From positions 248,001 through 312,000 of IMG/VR virus record IMGVR_UViG_3300023174_000039: 64,000 nucleotides of DNA; one strand, 5' to 3'. Source of the stretch: a virus. Position numbers and translations under genes: made by a program. The number at the start of each line of letters is the position of its first letter. Within the stretch, counting starts at the first letter, position 1. The notes under the pieces are model-generated. The model ran no database searches and was not told the DNA's origin. It was given only the letters and a program-made list of their open reading frames with translations. This document shows, one piece after another, positions 8,464 through 17,801 of this stretch.

Positions 8464-9110
8464 TGTATTCCTGTCAATTTATTTTTTAATACCGGGACAA
8501 TTACTTGATTGTAGTATCGTTGATGTCCGTCGTTGTTGGGATGGTCGCACACTGATGATTCTGCTTTGGTCCACTTGAAATCAGCAAAAGATAAAAACTG
8601 CGAATCACGCAGTCGATCAAGCACATGGTTATTCAGAGAAGGTATGTGTACAGGGTCAGGCATACACCAGAGAAAATCTGCACCCACCAGCTGGGCAGAA
8701 GCATATGCAGCCAACAATGTTGTGATTGAACTAGCATGCCCTATTCTATCACTGTACAAATATTTGTAGTAGTGTTCTACGGCTGTTTCAAGTTGAGGAA
8801 ATGTGCGATCTGACTGCCAGTTTGGGCCAATTGATTCGGCTGCATTTTCAGTGCGTCTGATTTGAATTCGAGCGGCAAACGACACACAACATATAACCAA
8901 TTTGATATCGTCGGTTAGTTCTTGATGTAATCGTTCCACAATAGATGCATTGCTGTAGCCTGGGCGGGAACGATTGTCCACTGTGACAGCAAACTCTTTT
9001 TGTATTAAACTAGGCCATGCATACTCACTTGGTTTAGCAATATAACCCATGGGGGTATCCGAGCATCCTTGACCAAAGGTAAAACTATCTCCTAATACCA
9101 CAATTTTCAT
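8460..9110 (-). CDS. SGNH/GDSL-family hydrolase (copy 3)
   Basis: A 216-residue protein with a clean SGNH pattern: GDSFTFGQG near residues 7-15 (nucleophile Ser), SRPGYSNASI near 48-57 (Gly/Asn blocks), and CDHPNNDGHQ near 192-201 (D-x-x-H-type catalytic block). No signal peptide is visible, so it acts in the host cytoplasm or within a complex. It abuts the carbamoyltransferase gene at 9111 and overlaps the next radical SAM gene by 4 bp. Position suggests acyl removal or transfer on a glycan or peptide modified by neighbouring enzymes (inference). Confidence 0.82.
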   Translation of the reverse strand: MKIVVLGDSFTFGQGCSDTPMGYIAKPSEYAWPSLIQKEFAVTVDNRSRPGYSNASIVERLHQELTDDIKLVICCVSFAARIQIRRTENAAESIGPNWQSDRTFPQLETAVEHYYKYLYSDRIGHASSITTLLAAYASAQLVGADFLWCMPDPVHIPSLNNHVLDRLRDSQFLSFADFKWTKAESSVCDHPNNDGHQRYYNQVIVPVLKNKLTGIQ

Positions 9111-10586
9111 TTAGCTACAAACCTTTACATTGTACAACTGTTCAAATCTATCGGCATCAGCACGGTCATTTACCATGGGTTCTCCACGTATGTTTAGACT
9201 TGTGTTGAGCAACATGGCACAACCAGTTTCTTCATGCCAGGCTTCTAGTAGACGTCTGATCCCCGATCCGTCTGCGGGAACTGTTTGCACACGACTAGTG
9301 CCGTCATAATGAACGATAGCAGGAAATAAGTCACGATGCCTGCAACGAGCGATGACTTGCATATACCTACTGTTAGGGAAACCGCTAGGCATATCAAAAT
9401 AATTATGAACATGCTCCTCCAGAATAACTGGCGCAAATGGCCTGAATTGTTGTCTGCGTTTGATTGCATTTACACGTTCCTTTATGTCTGCCCCACGTGG
9501 GTCTGCCAATAATGATCTATTGCCCAAAGCCCTGGGACCAAATTCGGCACGACCACTGGCCACACCCACAATTTTATCCCGTAAAAGACCAGCCACGAGA
9601 TCGCCGACAGGATAGTGACCAGGGATATTGTGGCCCAAATAGGCATTGGTCCAATGTATCTGTTTCCTGTAAGCCAATGCTGCCGCACCAAGGCTACTGC
9701 CAGCATCGCCAGGACAAGGCATAATCCATATGTTATCAAAGTATTTTCCCAAGTTACGATTGGCACTACAGTTAAGAGCCACACCGCCCATGTACACTAA
9801 ATTGTTAGACCACGCAAAGTCACGTGCTCTACGCATTACATTATTGATCAACTGTTCTGCAATGCATTGAGCACCGGCAGCAATGTCATAATCTGACAGA
9901 TCTTTCAAGTATTTACGATCTATTCCTGTGTGTAGATTTTCACGGAATCTTATTTGATCTGAGTCTTTTACTAGTGTTTTCATACCAGTAGCCTGTGTGG
10001 CATCGCCATAGGCTGCCATGCCCATCAAGATGTATTCTTCGTCTAATGGGCGTAGGCCAACGCTGCCAGTAGCCGCAGAGTAGAACAGTCCAATTGAATG
10101 TGGATAACGTTGTGTCCAAAGTTTTCGATATGTTGCATAACCTTTTTGATCATATTCTGCTGCCCAGATTGTAATGGTATCAAATTCACCCACAGCATCA
10201 ATGACCACCACTGTGGCACGATTGTATGGCGAGGTTTGAAATCCTGCTGCCGCATGGCAAGCATGATGGTTGTGTGCGCTTGTGGTAGGTGAGCTCAGCA
10301 GAGCCCGAGGCACTTGTTGTTGTAGCACTTGATCAAGTGTGACTTTGTTCCACTCAATGCCTTGACCAGCATACCATTGTCGTAGTTGTTTAATCCAAGG
10401 ACGCTCGTAGTAGGCCACATGATCCACGCTATCAGTCAATGCATCCTCAATCAGTCCAGAGCAAATATCAGCGTCATTCTTGAGTTTTGAATAACGCTCA
10501 GAATGCCCGGCAAAAAGAATATCGCCCTGATGAATTACAGTAGCGGCAGCGTCGTGAAAACCTGCTGAAATTCCAAGTATTTTCAT
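9111..10586 (-). CDS. O-carbamoyltransferase, NodU/CmcH family
   Basis: A 491-residue protein of the carbamoyltransferase family (NodU, CmcH, TobZ), which moves a carbamoyl group from carbamoyl phosphate, through carbamoyl-adenylate, onto a sugar or antibiotic hydroxyl. Typical features are the N-terminus ILGISAGFHDAAAT, the metal-binding HNHHACHAAAGF at residues 105-116, GGVALNCSAN, then GRAEFGPRALGNRS near 342-356, RRQQFRPFAPVI and NTSLNIRGEPMV. Length is a little shorter than many homologs. The start overlaps the stop of a 33-residue ORF by ATGA. Within this operon the likely target is a hydroxyl on a surface sugar (inference). Confidence 0.9.
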   Translation of the reverse strand: MKILGISAGFHDAAATVIHQGDILFAGHSERYSKLKNDADICSGLIEDALTDSVDHVAYYERPWIKQLRQWYAGQGIEWNKVTLDQVLQQQVPRALLSSPTTSAHNHHACHAAAGFQTSPYNRATVVVIDAVGEFDTITIWAAEYDQKGYATYRKLWTQRYPHSIGLFYSAATGSVGLRPLDEEYILMGMAAYGDATQATGMKTLVKDSDQIRFRENLHTGIDRKYLKDLSDYDIAAGAQCIAEQLINNVMRRARDFAWSNNLVYMGGVALNCSANRNLGKYFDNIWIMPCPGDAGSSLGAAALAYRKQIHWTNAYLGHNIPGHYPVGDLVAGLLRDKIVGVASGRAEFGPRALGNRSLLADPRGADIKERVNAIKRRQQFRPFAPVILEEHVHNYFDMPSGFPNSRYMQVIARCRHRDLFPAIVHYDGTSRVQTVPADGSGIRRLLEAWHEETGCAMLLNTSLNIRGEPMVNDRADADRFEQLYNVKVCS

Positions 10587-10684
10587 TTATAGATAAATGG
10601 ATCTCGTTTGCGTAGTTCTTTTAGTTTTTTGCGATAGCGAATTTCCATGCGAATTCTGTCAATTAAATTTCGAATCCATTTCAT
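10583..10684 (-). CDS. Small basic conserved phage protein (33 residues)
   Basis: A short ORF starting at the ATG complementary to 10682-10684 and ending in TGA at 10583-10585. It encodes a 33-residue, strongly basic, probably helical peptide that begins MKWIRNLIDRIRME and ends RDPFIYK. It fills the gap between the 356-residue protein and the carbamoyltransferase almost exactly, with an ATGA overlap downstream and a 1-nt gap upstream, which argues for a real gene. Peptides ending in a similar RDPFIY motif recur in marine T4-like phages (from memory, not checked). Function is unknown. Confidence 0.65.
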   Translation of the reverse strand: MKWIRNLIDRIRMEIRYRKKLKELRKRDPFIYK

Positions 10685-10685
10685 A

Positions 10686-11756
10686 TTAAGTTCCTTGTGT
10701 GATACACTGTACCTGACGATCACGAAAGTCAGCATCGCTCCAGTGATAGTTGTATATAGCACTAGAGCAACTGGTTGTTATTTTATACACATCTAAATAG
10801 TTATTTAACATGGACCAGATTGTGGCAGCATCTGTTGTGCCAAAACTCCGGATCAAATTCACTTGTGCCACTCTAGGATGGCCAATGGTGAGTGCTTTGT
10901 TTTCGGGGTCAAATCCATTGGCCACAAGCCATTCTCGGAACTGAGCCAGTTCTTTTATCTGCCACGGATAAGCGCCTGGATCTCTTGCCCACTCTATATC
11001 AAAGTCGCCGGCAGCTTCTGTTTGTGCTCGCAGTGTTGTGGTGGTCAATTCGTTTATGCGACTGTCGCGACCTTCATCATGGAACACTTCCCAATGATGT
11101 TTGCCCACTGCTTTGTTGACGCCCACATACACACCGCCTAGGCTGCGATTGATTGTTTCTATGCCAAACAGTTCATAATCTTCTGGCTGTAATTCGAATC
11201 TTGGTGCATTTAACCAACACATGAGTTGGCTGGGACGCACCCATTCAGGTGCATGTTGTGCCTTGCGCATGCTGAGCACAAGACTTTCATACTCGTGACA
11301 CAACAAGTTTAATTGACGAATGTGCCAACGTGTGGCAGCATCTGCGGCTGTGTAAAACGGACTCATTGCACCTGATACGCCTTGAAGGTCTTCAAAATAA
11401 CGGTGCAATCGATTTGTTTTGCTGTGTATGAGTTTGCCTCCAGGCAACCCATCGCCTACAGCACCTGCAGTAATGGTATTTGTGGTATCAAAATGATCTG
11501 TAATTTGATAGCCCATGTCCGCGGCATTGATGGCGGCAATTGACTGATTGATTTGATCACATATGTACTCTGCTGTTCTAGCACCTTGATGCCATCCAAA
11601 CCAACAGTAGTTCTTTTCTAAATGAAGATTGTTTTGTAATATATCATTCAGTGCCGCCAGCCAACGACGGCTAAGGCTGTGATCTTCTACATCTATGTAC
11701 ACTGGCAATAGGTCACCTGTGTGCATGTTTCTCAATGTTATTTCAATTTGTTCCAA
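10686..11756 (-). CDS. Conserved protein of unknown function (356 residues)
   Basis: I do not recognise a defined domain in this 356-residue protein. It has recurring His/Trp-rich stretches (CWFGWHQG near residue 51, NRLHRYFEDLQ, GKHHWEVFHDEGRD) and ends with a cluster around TTSCSSAIYNYHWSDADF. There is no signal peptide or membrane helix. It lies inside the radical SAM operon, overlapping the stop of the upstream radical SAM gene by 14 bp and followed 1 nt later by the 33-residue ORF. Position makes a role with the adjacent radical SAM enzyme plausible, as partner, substrate-binding protein or downstream enzyme, but this is inference only. Confidence 0.6.
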   Translation of the reverse strand: MEQIEITLRNMHTGDLLPVYIDVEDHSLSRRWLAALNDILQNNLHLEKNYCWFGWHQGARTAEYICDQINQSIAAINAADMGYQITDHFDTTNTITAGAVGDGLPGGKLIHSKTNRLHRYFEDLQGVSGAMSPFYTAADAATRWHIRQLNLLCHEYESLVLSMRKAQHAPEWVRPSQLMCWLNAPRFELQPEDYELFGIETINRSLGGVYVGVNKAVGKHHWEVFHDEGRDSRINELTTTTLRAQTEAAGDFDIEWARDPGAYPWQIKELAQFREWLVANGFDPENKALTIGHPRVAQVNLIRSFGTTDAATIWSMLNNYLDVYKITTSCSSAIYNYHWSDADFRDRQVQCITQGT

Positions 11757-13056
11757 TTTGATCCCACCATTCTTTGACGTCAGTCCGTGCGCTCAATATC
11801 TTTGCCATATCAGTAGGCGCTGTGCGTATGCTTTCTAATTTTAACACACGAGCATGGCCTTTTGCAAGCCCTGCACGATAAGTATCTGGCCATTGTTCCT
11901 CAAACGTTGGTCTAGACTGTAGTTGCAACAACATGTCACGCATGACTTGTGTGCGGCATTGCGGCACTAGATCGTTTATCCAGGAATTCAGCAACGGTCT
12001 GGGCAGAGCCAATGGGCTCATTACAATATCTGGACCAAAGCTGAATATCACCTTGGCCAGCAATTCTACCCCATATTCTTCTGCAAGTTGTTCCACTGCT
12101 AGTATTTCTGTCATGCCCGGCAAGGTCAGCGTAAAGTCCAGGCGCATTTGTCTGCGGTTCTGCTGTATGGCTACGCCTTGTGCAAAGTTGTTTCTGAACT
12201 GTTCGTAGTCAAGTCCTGTGCGGATGTATTCTCCTGTGGCTCCTGTTCCGTCAAGACTGGCGCATATCTGCCAGTCGCGGATACAAGCCAAAATATCCCG
12301 ATATAGATTACAGCCCCTATAGTCAACGCGACTAAGATTGGTATTATACCTTGCATATACTCTACCTCCATCTCCTAATTCCACTATTCTTTTCATGTAG
12401 CGCCAGTGCTGTTCGTACATGAGTGGCTCGCCGCCTACCCAGTATATTTCTTCTACTCTGTGTTCTTCTACTGCTTGTGCAAACTCCGCTTCGATCTGTT
12501 GGTCTTGAAAAGCACTTATTTGAGTTCTTATTTCTGGACGCATCCAATTGTTCTTGGGATTTGACCAGTCTGTCATTTCATTTTGTTTTTGTTCTGTTTC
12601 CCACGCACTGCTCAACATATCGCCACAGGTTCTGCATTTAAAATTGCACAGGTTTGAAAAACGATAATCCCAGCTTACAGGCTTCATTGTTGTGTAGCCA
12701 GTGGCGTCTGTTGTGGCTGCTATGTCTTCGTACTTGTGCTTGAACAAATGCCAGAAGTAGGTTCTGTACACATCTGTGTTCAACAGCTTTGAATTGCATA
12801 CATCACACTCAGGCAAAGTTTCACCGGCCAACATGCGACGACGCACTGATCGCATGTGATCACTGTTCCAATGCTGTTCCAAGGTAATGGGAATGTACCG
12901 GCCTGTGCCTGCCGCAGTGTCTATGTACTGTTCAAAACTCTGTGCTGGTTCTCTAGAGGCACAGCACATTCTTCGTTCAGTTTGGGGGCTTAGGTATGTG
13001 TGCGTCCATGGGGCCATACACAATGATTCGGGTTTATTTTGACTCTGCATATGCAA
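11743..13056 (-). CDS. Twitch-domain radical SAM protein (group B, copy 1)
   Basis: A 437-residue protein. The N-terminal twitch-like domain shows LCMAPWTHTYLSP, a CC pair (RRMCCAS) and CDVCNSKL. The radical SAM motif CNFKCRTC follows near residue 138, with WVGGEPLMYE downstream. The P-W-x-H plus CC pattern defines a group B shared with the proteins at 13968-15191 and 15188-16477. A second in-frame ATG two codons later is an equally good start. It overlaps the glycosyltransferase-like gene upstream by 23 bp and the next gene by 14 bp. The substrate is unknown. Confidence 0.82.
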   Translation of the reverse strand: MHMQSQNKPESLCMAPWTHTYLSPQTERRMCCASREPAQSFEQYIDTAAGTGRYIPITLEQHWNSDHMRSVRRRMLAGETLPECDVCNSKLLNTDVYRTYFWHLFKHKYEDIAATTDATGYTTMKPVSWDYRFSNLCNFKCRTCGDMLSSAWETEQKQNEMTDWSNPKNNWMRPEIRTQISAFQDQQIEAEFAQAVEEHRVEEIYWVGGEPLMYEQHWRYMKRIVELGDGGRVYARYNTNLSRVDYRGCNLYRDILACIRDWQICASLDGTGATGEYIRTGLDYEQFRNNFAQGVAIQQNRRQMRLDFTLTLPGMTEILAVEQLAEEYGVELLAKVIFSFGPDIVMSPLALPRPLLNSWINDLVPQCRTQVMRDMLLQLQSRPTFEEQWPDTYRAGLAKGHARVLKLESIRTAPTDMAKILSARTDVKEWWDQIGTN

Positions 13057-13981
13057 TTATGGGATTTATTATTTCATTTATTATCCGAGACTCTGCCAAA
13101 TTATGATCATAAAATCGATTGTGATTGTGTTCTAACTTTTGTAATGTCAATTGGTCGTGAGGTACTGGATCAAAATTCTTTACGGTACTGACCAATGCTG
13201 TCAATCTCTCGGTGTAATCACTGATATTATCATAACTTTCGTCAAATAGATTGTCAAATGTTTCAAATCCCTGGGACTGGAGATATTTTAAATGTCCCGC
13301 TTGTGCCATTACCACAAAAGGATGATAAAAAGCCATGGGTTTAAATGTCTTTTCTGTGACAAATATTTCAGGAGCATCCACAAGTGTTTCTGCCACTATG
13401 CTAAAATATGTGCTATCATACCAGTCTGGGTTGAAGTGTCGCTGAAAGTTTACATCATTCATATCATTGTCATTGGGCAAGGTTCTACCATGCATGGTAT
13501 AACTCCATACCAGTTGATCTAGTATTTCTGCCAAGTGCACCACCAATGCGTCGCGATGCTGCCGCCGCTGACGCATCGGCAGCAGTGCCAGTTTTTGATA
13601 GGTCCTATTAGGTTGATAACCGGACCAGTTGGCTTTGTTTAGGCTGGCTTCATTGTACCAAAACCAATTCTGATTGTGCAAAACAAAACAATTCTCTACT
13701 GGGTCAGGGAATTTATGCATTATCTGTGGTGACTCCCATAAATTATCTAATACAATTTTATAAGAATCATTGAGGTACGGTCTATACCAGTCTGTATAAT
13801 ACCAGGCTGAAGAACTGGAGTGTCTAAGAGCATTTGCAACTAACACATGATCATTGCGGTTATAATCAACACCCTCTTGCCAATTTACTATATCAAAATA
13901 TGGTTCTACCAATCTCTGTAGTAGTACTTGATGAAATGATGTCCTGTCATCCTGGTTGATTAATAATTTAAGTCGCGGCAT
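13034..13981 (-). CDS. Putative glycosyltransferase-like protein, TEKTFK/DESYD family (paralog 3)
   Basis: A 315-residue protein carrying the family signature in its C-terminal third: VTEKTFKPMAFYHPFVVMAQ, then LQSQGFETFDNLFDESYDN. It is shorter than the plus-strand paralogs because the N-terminal half is reduced. It lies between two group B radical SAM genes and overlaps both (23 bp and 14 bp), so the pair is probably translated in step. I infer glycosyl transfer from weak resemblance to GT donor-site motifs; activity is not demonstrated by the sequence. Confidence 0.68.
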   Translation of the reverse strand: MPRLKLLINQDDRTSFHQVLLQRLVEPYFDIVNWQEGVDYNRNDHVLVANALRHSSSSAWYYTDWYRPYLNDSYKIVLDNLWESPQIMHKFPDPVENCFVLHNQNWFWYNEASLNKANWSGYQPNRTYQKLALLPMRQRRQHRDALVVHLAEILDQLVWSYTMHGRTLPNDNDMNDVNFQRHFNPDWYDSTYFSIVAETLVDAPEIFVTEKTFKPMAFYHPFVVMAQAGHLKYLQSQGFETFDNLFDESYDNISDYTERLTALVSTVKNFDPVPHDQLTLQKLEHNHNRFYDHNLAESRIINEIINPIIAYAESK

Positions 13982-15191
13982 GATTATATGAATAATTTAT
14001 CAATGCTGAAAATTCTGGTTCAACCACAGCTAGGTCTTGTTCACGTTTACGGTCCAGGTCACGTATGCGCATACGCATGATGTTGCCGTCAGTGGATGCA
14101 CCCTTCATCATGAATTCCACAATACGATCAAACTCTTCACGGTACTGAGCAGGTACATCAGCAGAGTTTAAATGGTCTGCAATGGCTGTTTTGGCATCAT
14201 CAGGCAGGGTAGCAATAGAGAAGTACCAGGCATCATGCATCATGTTCCAGTACACAAAGTCAAATTGTTGTTCTACAATCCAGTGGGCCAGTTGATCAAT
14301 ATAGCGCACATTAAAGATATTCACTGTGCTACAGCATTGCAGTTGAATATTGGGATAGTCTTCCCTTAATAAACGAAAACGATCAATATTGAACACCACG
14401 TCTGCCCACACAGCATTTGAACGCTGATACTCAAAGCGTTCGCGCAAGTCATCAATCGAAAATGCAATTTCTACTGTTTTGAAATGCTTCCAGATAGCTT
14501 CTGCTTGTTCAGGAAACTGTGTGCCATTTGTGTTGTAGTGTATTTCAACTTGATGTGCAATACCACGATCCACTAGACCCTGTAACATATTGAAGTGTTC
14601 CTGGATCATGAATGGCTCGCCACCAGTGAATTCAATGTAACGAATGTCAGTCAGAATGTGATCAATTTCTGCCCAGAACGTTTCATTTTCTCTGGGCCAG
14701 GCGCCTGCTTGTAGCATTTGATAATGAAAGCTGGCTTTCTTCTCGTCGCCACGCAGTTGTGTGAGTTCTTCAGCGGCAAATTGACTTGAGCTCCAGGATC
14801 CACATATGCGGCATTTTAAGTTGCAAATGTTGCCCAGTTTGAGATCCATGAACATCAAGGGCTTGGCATCTGCTGTCCAGGCCTGATCGTCAATCACGTG
14901 CTTGAGTCGGTTGAGTGTGTGCATGCGTTTGCTGGTGCGTCCTGAACGCTCTTCGTTCCAGCACTTGCGACATGTCTGTGGCTTTTCGCCATCCAAGAAC
15001 TGTTGCCGTAGACCGCGCATGTGAGTGCTGTTTTGTATGTCTTTAAAGTTGGCAGTCATCAAGCTGAATTTCACGTTGTTGTCATCGACAATTTCGTCAT
15101 CAGCCAAACAGCAAGGGCGCACTGTGCCAATCGGGCTAGCTTCAAGACTGACCCAAGGTAGTACGCAGAATTTTTCGTGTGGTAATTTCAT
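13968..15191 (-). CDS. Twitch-domain radical SAM protein (group B, copy 2)
   Basis: A 407-residue protein. The N-terminal twitch-like domain contains FCVLPWVSLEASPIGTVRPC with a second Cys, then TCRKCWNEER. The radical SAM motif CNLKCRICGSWSSSQF lies near residues 120-127 and FTGGEPFMIQ follows. It conforms well to the phage twitch radical SAM family in length and motif order. Its ATG overlaps the preceding stop as ATGA. The C-terminal region, after RMRIRDLDRKREQD, looks helical. The reaction is unknown; neighbours suggest peptide or glycan modification. Confidence 0.83.
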   Translation of the reverse strand: MKLPHEKFCVLPWVSLEASPIGTVRPCCLADDEIVDDNNVKFSLMTANFKDIQNSTHMRGLRQQFLDGEKPQTCRKCWNEERSGRTSKRMHTLNRLKHVIDDQAWTADAKPLMFMDLKLGNICNLKCRICGSWSSSQFAAEELTQLRGDEKKASFHYQMLQAGAWPRENETFWAEIDHILTDIRYIEFTGGEPFMIQEHFNMLQGLVDRGIAHQVEIHYNTNGTQFPEQAEAIWKHFKTVEIAFSIDDLRERFEYQRSNAVWADVVFNIDRFRLLREDYPNIQLQCCSTVNIFNVRYIDQLAHWIVEQQFDFVYWNMMHDAWYFSIATLPDDAKTAIADHLNSADVPAQYREEFDRIVEFMMKGASTDGNIMRMRIRDLDRKREQDLAVVEPEFSALINYSYNHAAT

Positions 15192-16477
15192 TTTAATGCT
15201 TTCAATTCAGGAATAACATCCAGGATGTTTTCTTTTCTAATTTCGTCCAGCTGTTGAGTCTTGCTCCAGAATTTAGGGATCAAATGACTGTTGTCTGTAG
15301 CTTGCAAATAGTTAATAGCTGATTCAAAACCCTGTGTGGCACGACCCAACCGGTCCTGGGGGCGTAACCATGCCAGGTGCTGTTGATATAACTCAATCAA
15401 TTCAGCTTTGTATTCTGGTGTGGCAATATCAATTCTATAATACGCAGGGTCTTGCAGTATGTTTACGTTTAGATCCTGAGGGTTTAATAGACCTTTTTCA
15501 ACCCAGTCACGATGAAACTCAGGCAAGTGTTGAGCATTCATAATGCTCAACGTGGGCGAAATATAAAAATCTACTTCAGGACAAATGCTCAGCATGTCTC
15601 TGCGATTTTGTTCCACCACTGACCAGTCTGTGCCCTTGCGTATGTATTCGCCACGTGCACCAGAATCGTCTAGACTTGCGCCCACTGCCACTGATTGAAA
15701 CTGTTTCCAGTATTCAAAAACTGAGTTACCTTTAAGGTCTGTGTGTGTGAAGTTTGTGTTGTATATTAGTCGTACATCAAATCGTTGGCGTTTGACCAGC
15801 TCGTCAAGAATATGATAGTGTTCTTCCATCAACAGCGGTTCGCCGCCGGCAAAATAAATTTGTTCTACATAGTCTAGATGCGGCTCTAGTTGTTCCCACA
15901 CATCTGTTTCTGTGCGGCCAGCATAGTTGAGAACTTTGTTTTTTTGTTTCCAATCACCGCCGGCCAATTTGGCTTGATCTTGATACCACGAACTACTAAA
16001 GATATGACCACAACTGCGGCAACTTAGATTGCACAGATTACTGAAGCGAATGTCCCAGTAGGTCATTTCAAATTGGTCAGTATGTCCTGTAGAATCTGTA
16101 GCTTGTACTCGATCCACATGGTGCCCATGGTGCTTGTTTGCTGATTGTCGCCCTGTGAAGAAACCCGATTGTTCTTGTTCGTAGCAACGTCCGCAGGCAG
16201 CATTGGGTATTTCACTCAGCATGTCCTTGCGCAATTGGCGCTGTGCTGGGCTATTCCATATTTCTTTAAGAGTGTTTGTGCGACAATTGCCAATTTGCCC
16301 CACACCCATTTCGGCGTGACAGCACGGGTATGCTTCGCCTGTGGGGTAGGCATGTAAATGAATCCAAGGATAGATACAGAAAGTTTTGGATTCTGTCAAC
16401 AAGAATCTTTCACGTTCTGTCAGTGCGCTCATGTCTCCACGCACTAGATCACTGCTGTTGTATTTGTATTGTGTCAT
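15188..16477 (-). CDS. Twitch-domain radical SAM protein (group B, copy 3)
   Basis: A 429-residue protein with the N-terminal FCIYPWIHLHAYPTGEAYPC pattern followed by another Cys, then ACGRCYEQEQSG. The radical SAM motif CNLSCRSCGHIFSSSW sits near residue 147 and FAGGEPLLMEE follows. It is close in layout to the group B copies at 11743 and 13968, consistent with duplication followed by divergence. The start overlaps the group A gene upstream by 29 bp, and its stop overlaps the next gene by 4 bp. The substrate is unknown. Confidence 0.83.
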   Translation of the reverse strand: MTQYKYNSSDLVRGDMSALTERERFLLTESKTFCIYPWIHLHAYPTGEAYPCCHAEMGVGQIGNCRTNTLKEIWNSPAQRQLRKDMLSEIPNAACGRCYEQEQSGFFTGRQSANKHHGHHVDRVQATDSTGHTDQFEMTYWDIRFSNLCNLSCRSCGHIFSSSWYQDQAKLAGGDWKQKNKVLNYAGRTETDVWEQLEPHLDYVEQIYFAGGEPLLMEEHYHILDELVKRQRFDVRLIYNTNFTHTDLKGNSVFEYWKQFQSVAVGASLDDSGARGEYIRKGTDWSVVEQNRRDMLSICPEVDFYISPTLSIMNAQHLPEFHRDWVEKGLLNPQDLNVNILQDPAYYRIDIATPEYKAELIELYQQHLAWLRPQDRLGRATQGFESAINYLQATDNSHLIPKFWSKTQQLDEIRKENILDVIPELKALK

Positions 16478-17801
16478 ACCATTCTTTTAAGTTGGGGAAT
16501 ACGCTGCCAAAATTCTTGTGTCTGCGATGATCGTATTGCGAATAGAACTGTTTGAAATCATTGTGCAGTGAAGGCATGTCAAATGTGTCCGAATGAGGGG
16601 TCTTTACTACATCTAGGTAATCAATTAGCCGTTGTGTGTGATTTACTTCGTGTTCGTGCAACAAAGAGTTGGTACAATTGTTTGCAAGCCATTTTTCTAG
16701 CGCCACACGGAATTGTTCACGCAGTTCTGTGGGCATTACAAGTGCAGATTGAAAACTGGGAAAGCGCAAGATATTTAATGTAAAATTCACACGTTCACGA
16801 CCGTATGTGCGTTTTAATTCCAGCAATTGATCTAGTAACTCGGGCAATGTGGGCAGGCACAAGGCATTGATTGTACACATCACGTGTACTGCTTTTACTG
16901 TATTACTCTGCAACAGCAGGTTTATGTTTGAAAGCCATTGTGCATAGTCCAGGCCGTCACGTATGTACTCAGCACTTGTACCAGTGGCTTCCATACTGGT
17001 GTAAAGTTCCACATGCGGCAGTGAACGGATGGCATCAATGAACTCCTGCAGTTTTTCGGTATCAAAACTCAGATTTGAATTGATAGCTAGTTTTGTAGTT
17101 GACTTGCCCTGATTTGTTTTGAACCAATCAATCAGCTTCCAGGTGTAGCCCGACATCAAGGGCTCTCCGCCGGTTATTCTTAGTTCTTGCAAGGTTTTGT
17201 GGAGGTCTGTTTCCCACCATTCAAAGAAGGCGTTGACGTAAGGATTATCCTCACCGAATTTATAAAGTTGAGCACTATTATGCTCATGAGTAAAGTGGTT
17301 GCGACCATCTGACTGTAACTTAACATAAGGTCCATTTCGCTTGATGTCATTGACCCATGTGCTTGAAAATGCAGGATTGCAGTAACTACAAGCAAGCTGG
17401 CAAGTGCGATCAAAAGCAATTTCCAAGGTGCGTAGGTTAACGTCTTCGTGTACAGGTGTGTTAAAAGCTTCATTTAATGATTCTATAGGATATATCTTTG
17501 ATTTATACACACGATCGCTCACAGCATCACGACCCATGTCTTCAATCTTCCAACAGTACTCGCAGCCTGCTGGTCGTTCACCTGCTAGCATTTTTGCACG
17601 ATCATCACGTTTTTGTCGTGTGTTATGCAAGGCAGCAGGATTAATAATTACTTCTTTTTCAGTCACGTGATGTGCTGGTGGATGATGACAACTTGTGGTT
17701 TGTCCTGAGCCCAACCAGATGGTTGCATTGTACCATTTAGCGGCACAAAAACTAGCTGACTTGGTATCAAGGTGTTGTTGACGGAATTCTAGATCGTTCA
17801 T
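16449..17801 (-). CDS. Twitch-domain radical SAM protein (group A, copy 2)
   Basis: A 450-residue protein whose layout parallels the protein at 7051-8463: N-terminal SFCAAKWYNATIWL, TTSCHHPPAH and GCEYCWKIED, then CQLACSYCNPAFSSTW near residue 133 and RITGGEPLMSGYTWKL. The C-terminal FKQFYSQYDHRRHKNF segment also recurs in that paralog (FFKQYDQRRGKNF). These shared stretches show direct paralogy rather than only a common domain. The gene overlaps both neighbours (29 and 35 bp). The specific reaction cannot be read from the sequence. Confidence 0.83.
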   Translation of the reverse strand: MNDLEFRQQHLDTKSASFCAAKWYNATIWLGSGQTTSCHHPPAHHVTEKEVIINPAALHNTRQKRDDRAKMLAGERPAGCEYCWKIEDMGRDAVSDRVYKSKIYPIESLNEAFNTPVHEDVNLRTLEIAFDRTCQLACSYCNPAFSSTWVNDIKRNGPYVKLQSDGRNHFTHEHNSAQLYKFGEDNPYVNAFFEWWETDLHKTLQELRITGGEPLMSGYTWKLIDWFKTNQGKSTTKLAINSNLSFDTEKLQEFIDAIRSLPHVELYTSMEATGTSAEYIRDGLDYAQWLSNINLLLQSNTVKAVHVMCTINALCLPTLPELLDQLLELKRTYGRERVNFTLNILRFPSFQSALVMPTELREQFRVALEKWLANNCTNSLLHEHEVNHTQRLIDYLDVVKTPHSDTFDMPSLHNDFKQFYSQYDHRRHKNFGSVFPNLKEWYDTIQIQQQ

